A stretch of DNA of 64,000 bases from Phellopilus nigrolimitatus (lineage: Eukaryota > Basidiomycota > Agaricomycetes > Hymenochaetales > Hymenochaetaceae), in assembly GCA_021029095.1 (NCBI GenBank), contig JAJOHG010000001.1, positions 2,046,001 through 2,110,000 of the forward strand, given 5' to 3'. The notes beneath the pieces are model-generated. The model saw only the letters and a list, made by a program, of their open reading frames with translations. It ran no database searches and was not told the origin of the DNA. The position numbers were made by a program, and so were the translations under genes. The stretch's first letter is position 1. Each line of letters begins with the position of its first letter. Shown here one piece after another: positions 60,078-64,000 of the stretch.

Positions 60078-63000
60078 CGTCGCCGTTGTGGTCGCTGCTT
60101 GCGCAAAGCAGCGTCGATCCACGTCATCACGGGTGGCAGAAAATGGAAGAAGGGAGGGAGAAAGGCAAGGCCGGGGGGAATGCTGAAATGAGCGCTCCGG
60201 TCGCGGGCTGACTTTATCGGAGGACAACTCACCCATTATGATGTCTGCTCGAGTGGCGTGCTGTGCTGTTCTGTACAGCCCGTGGAATGCAGGAGAGAAG
60301 AGAAAACGCGTCTGGAAAGCGTTTATGTGGATGTCGGGCCCGAGCAGATGAGCAGACGAGGCTGAAAAGGAATGAGTGGACGGGTGGCTGGAGCTGACGA
60401 AAGAGTGACGAGCTGGAGCGGCCCTGTGAGTTTTTGGCTACTTTCCGTTGGGGAGCAGCACAAGTCCAACGCGTATAGCAGCGGCCGCGACACTGCTTGG
60501 GGATCAACGGCATCACACCCCATCACACCGGCATCGGCTTTCGGCACAAAAATGTCTTCGGACTTCCGGCAGACCCCGGCTCGTTTTCATGCACGGATGA
60601 CCTCATCGCCTTTCGCACAGAGACGGTCTGGGCCTCAAGGCCTTTAATTTCTTCATTAATATTTATGTCGACTCAACCCATAAAGTACACAAAACCTACA
60701 AGCTCGTGTCTTCGCTTGTGTCTTTGCAAATAAGAGCAATTTGAAAATGGGAAAGGATCATTAACGAACAACTGGTCTGTACGGGAGTAATTGGGTCTCC
60801 GTTCGCCAGCCAATAAGTATGTGTTGAATAGCGATGGCAAAGACAAGGGAGGTGAGATGAAGGAAATGGAAATGGTGGACAAAGTGGAGAGGTGTGTCAT
60901 TGAAGACGTGCGATTCCGAGCATCATGACGGCGATGCGTTGGTCCGGAAATCACCGCGTTCGGACATAATGTGAGGACGTCGGCATCGAGGTCAAGCTTC
61001 CACTCTCAATGCTGGGAGTTCTCAGCCGCAATTAAGAGTACGGACCGATAAGAGTGGCGCTCGACATCGGGAAGCACTGTCGAGAAGAGTGCTGAGTGAT
61101 TGATGAAAACCCCGCATGACCCTCGGCGTAGGCTTCGTTCCCGGAGGTGGATAGAACGTGCGCCAGCAAGAGTGGGGTGGTGTGCGTGTCATGGCACAGG
61201 GAAGACAAGAGAGTCGACAATAGAATGGTGAGCGGATGACGCTGCTCGATGCGAGACGGACGTATACGTAACGTGACGATTAGCCGATGAATCCCGAGGT
61301 AATTTGCGAGGACCGAGAGCGTCGTAGACGCACGCCCGAAAGGTCACTGTACGTCCACGAGTAGTTGACGTTCAAGGATGTACTTCCCTTCCTTGTACTT
61401 CTGTGAAAGGTCGTATGCAAAGTCCTATCAAACAAAGCAAAGAGGGTCGAAGCACGCATAGGTCAGTAGGCAGTCAATGTGTGGATAACGCGGGTCACAG
61501 AAGGTCTCACGTATTTCCAGCCCAGCGTCGTCCCGCATTTAACGCAGTATATATCGCGAACCGTATGGTTTCCGGTGGTCATCTGGCGCTCGCTTGGCTC
61601 GCCCTCAATTACATTGACACTAATGCCGGAATCAAAAAGAAGAGAGCACATTTAGACCTCAGTAATCTCCGCATAGCAGAAGCACATGCCACTCACACGC
61701 TATCAAAGAGATACGCCCGACCATGCTGACCGTTAAACGCCTTACACATTGAGAAGTCATGAGTTTACAGCCCCTCAAGCGCGCATGGAGCCAAATAAGT
61801 AATCCTTACTCACCCGAGATATCATAGTGTGGATAGTGGCGAGGTGCGTGCGGCACTTCGAGCAACCATATATGCGCGAACCCGCAAGGTACTGTCTGAA
61901 GCGCATGCCCATCTTGCTTGACTGCGAGAACGCTAGTGTAGTATGAGAGGTTTATGAAAGGCAGAGACAAGGCCTCGTGTGATTCAATACTGGACAGGTG
62001 GGTCAAGGGTAGCTCTAAGCGGCGCAAGAGTGACAATAACAATGACAGGTAAAGAGGCTACGCGGGTGACTGAAGGCTGCGTGCAGGAATGTGCAATGTG
62101 CACTCGGCGCTGCAAGAGGATGAGAGTAAAGGTTCAAGGATCGATGCAAGTGTAGCAGGTCAGTACCAGCCGAATATATATACTACCGGCAATAAGCGAC
62201 TGCTAATTACAGAAACGCGTACCGTGTGATCCCGGTGTTGCAACTGCTGCTCTCGCCACAACAAATTCATACCTGTCGTAAACGTCTCATTCAGACCGAA
62301 CTGCCAGGTTTAACCGCGCGGTGTTAGTGCCAGTCTAGGAATCGAAACCCGGTTGTCTCTGGTTGCTGGCGACGTCCCCTCTACCAAGCGGCGAACTCTG
62401 GATTCAACCCCTTCCCGCACCCTTCTCCTTCAAGTCAGTCACCCGGCCAATATTTTGATTGATTGGAAAGGCGTCAGCTGCGAGACGAGTACCCGAGCGG
62501 CGCAGCAGCTGTACTGTCCTTTCCTTCGCCGGCGCCGCCAACAAGTCACCGCATGGAATCGATCATAATCCACCAGTCAAAACTTGTTAGATGCTGCGTA
62601 TGTAATATATGCACGCCTTCTGCGCATACACTCAGGCTGTATTCAGAGAATAACTATCAATCGTACAATCAACTAATTGAAAGCGCGAATCGTTTATCAC
62701 CGCCGGACTCAGCGGACTGGAAGCAAGCTATATTCCCACCTTGGAGCAGACTCGACAATAAGGCCGATTTCCGTGGGGCTCGATATGAATAGCTGGCTGT
62801 CCGTCTTCTGCCTCTTCTGCCATGTAAGAGGGTGCATTTAAGTATATGCGAGTACGCCAAGCTCGAGAATTCAGAGACGAAGAGGCGTAAGGTGTGAATC
62901 TGTGGATCCCGGCTGGCAAAATGCTGAGACCGGCTTACGGCGAATACCGAGTGACCCAGCTTTCCTATATAAAGTAATATTCTTTCACGATCTTCAAAAC

Positions 63001-63093
63001 TGTACAGTTCTAAGATACTGAGCTTACTACCCATGCGGCGAATACTGCCGATCTCAAGAACACCTACCCTCAGACCGGTGAAGATTTGTTAAA
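60078..63093. other. 3-kb spacer upstream of the uL1 gene, no supported gene
   Basis: Only short frames without motifs. A tRNA-like stretch on the minus strand (about 62320-62405) has a D-loop-like TTGGTAGAG and a T-loop-like GGTTTCGATTCC, but its stems do not close and I do not call it a tRNA. A TATA-type element precedes the uL1 gene. Confidence 0.5.
62966..62973 (+). promoter_or_regulatory. TATA box of the uL1 gene
   Basis: TATATAAA lies 121 bp upstream of the uL1 start codon on the coding strand, at a plausible distance for a core promoter plus leader. Confidence 0.5.
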
Positions 63094-63983
63094 ATGAGGT
63101 GCGCTCGGTCTTTGGTGGACGTCTCGTCGTGCAATATGATTTACCAGCTCTCAACAGCGGAAGCAAGCTCTCAGTGTCAAGTGTGCGGGGTTCCGTCAAA
63201 GAGCTCCTGGCAGCCTCCACCGGCGAAAACCGTCGCAACTTCGTCGAGACCATCGAGCTCCAGGTCGGTCTCAAGAACTACGACCCGCAGCGCGACAAGC
63301 GTTTCTCAGGAACCGTCAAGCTCCCCAATGTGCCCCGCCCGCGGATGTCCATCTGCATTCTTGCGGACCAGGCCGACATTGATCGCGCGAAGCAGATCGA
63401 CCTCGAGTACATGTCTGTTGATGACTTAAAAAAGTACGTGTCTTTATTTGTGCGGTGGAAACGTGGATGTTCATTTGGCCATGCTGTTAGGCTCAACAAG
63501 AACAAAAAGCTCGTGAAAAAACTCGCAAAGAAGTACGATGCGTTCTTGGCCTCCGAAGCTCTCATCAAGCAGATTCCTCGTCTCTTGGGTCCGGGTCTCT
63601 CCAAGGGTACGTATGATCGCGCTTTCCTGATATAAACGCATGTTAATGACTTCATGTTTAGCCGGAAAGTTCCCAACTCCCGTCTCGCACGCTGAGGACT
63701 TGAACAACAAGCTTACCGAAGTGCGCTCGACAATTAAGTTCCAGCTTAAGAAGGTCCTTTGCTTGGGTGTTGCCGTCGGCCACATCCAGATGACTGAGGA
63801 TCAGGTTCTCGGTAACGTCATGTTGGGTGCGTTGATTGATTTATATCTTGTGTTTTATGTTCTACATCTAAATCTCCCACCTTAGCGATCAACTTCCTCG
63901 TCTCGCTACTCAAGAAGAACTGGCAGAACGTCGGATCGCTGCACATCAAGTCGACGATGGGCAAGCCAATCCGGCTCTACTAA
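63094..63983 (+). CDS. RPL1: Large-subunit ribosomal protein uL1 (RPL10a/Rpl1)
   Basis: Cytosolic 60S protein of the L1 stalk, which moves deacylated tRNA out of the E site. Exon 1 is only five bases, ATGAG (63094-63098), joined to exon 2 at 63158 to give '[20 protein letters not shown]'. The signature '[20 protein letters not shown]' follows, then '[20 protein letters not shown]', '[20 protein letters not shown]', '[11 protein letters not shown]' across an intron to '[18 protein letters not shown]', '[20 protein letters not shown]', '[20 protein letters not shown]' and '[11 protein letters not shown]', stop at 63981-63983. All five exons join in frame and the length of about 217 residues is normal. 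Complete gene; the call is firm. Confidence 0.95.
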
Positions 63984-64000
63984 ACGTATCGCCAATATGT

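Noticed and set aside
62320..62405. tRNA-like sequence on the minus strand
   Set aside because: It has a D-loop-like TTGGTAGAG and a B-box-like GGTTTCGATTCC at about the right spacing, but the B box has an extra T, the T and anticodon stems do not pair and no acceptor stem closes. At best a tRNA relic or SINE fragment; tRNAscan-SE would decide.

Overview
This window is nuclear DNA of a filamentous basidiomycete, most likely a mushroom-forming agaricomycete. Genes are close together on both strands. They are cut by many short GT-AG introns of about 45-90 nt, and several exons are extremely small. The products are typical fungal housekeeping proteins. Nothing bacterial, phage or CRISPR-like is present. 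I cannot name the species. All exon models were made by eye from reading frames, splice signals and family knowledge.

Layout. 1-1116 holds no supported gene. 1117-3099 (-) is an RRM plus CCHC zinc-knuckle RNA-binding protein. 3361-10404 (-) is a full-length ABCC transporter. 10679-13800 (+) is an F-BAR/RhoGAP protein. 15300-17546 (-) is a major facilitator transporter. 17966-19479 (-) is the Pho85-type kinase. 20382-22958 (+) is Utp5/WDR43. 23025-24631 (-) is an Fpg-type DNA glycosylase. 24904-26972 (+) is a Ysc84/Lsb3 SYLF-SH3 protein. 27655-30424 (+) is a PIF1 helicase carrying an N-terminal RNase H1-type hybrid-binding domain.

30989-34382 (+) is a tandem array of three small paralogous Tyr/Asn/Gly-rich proteins of unknown function with identical intron phases. 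A 643-bp non-autonomous hAT-like transposon with a perfect 8-bp target duplication follows at 34438-35080. Next come a large disordered protein (35782-38112 +), mitochondrial ribosomal protein mL43 (38564-39069 -), an unrecognised conserved-looking protein (39624-42057 +), MCM3 (42759-45473 -, with two apparent single-base indels), the DEAD-box helicase Has1 (45659-47618 -), peptidyl-tRNA hydrolase 2 (47792-48771 +), a TMEM33/Pom33-family membrane protein (49006-50177 -), a CBS-pair plus PB1 protein (50616-53271 +) and a Ras-type GTPase (53819-54798 -).

From 54.8 to 63.1 kb the window is almost gene-free and rich in simple repeats. It holds one small candidate gene (59784-60077 -). Ribosomal protein uL1 (63094-63983 +) closes the window.

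Functional themes are ribosome production and translation (Utp5, Has1, mL43, uL1, Pth2), genome replication and maintenance (Mcm3, Pif1, Fpg), and membrane/actin signalling (RhoGAP, Ysc84, Ras, Pho85). The most unusual signals are microexons of 2, 6, 6 and 12 nt, the hybrid-binding-domain/PIF1 fusion, the three-gene array, the hAT-like element and a two-tier hairpin at 42303-42381.
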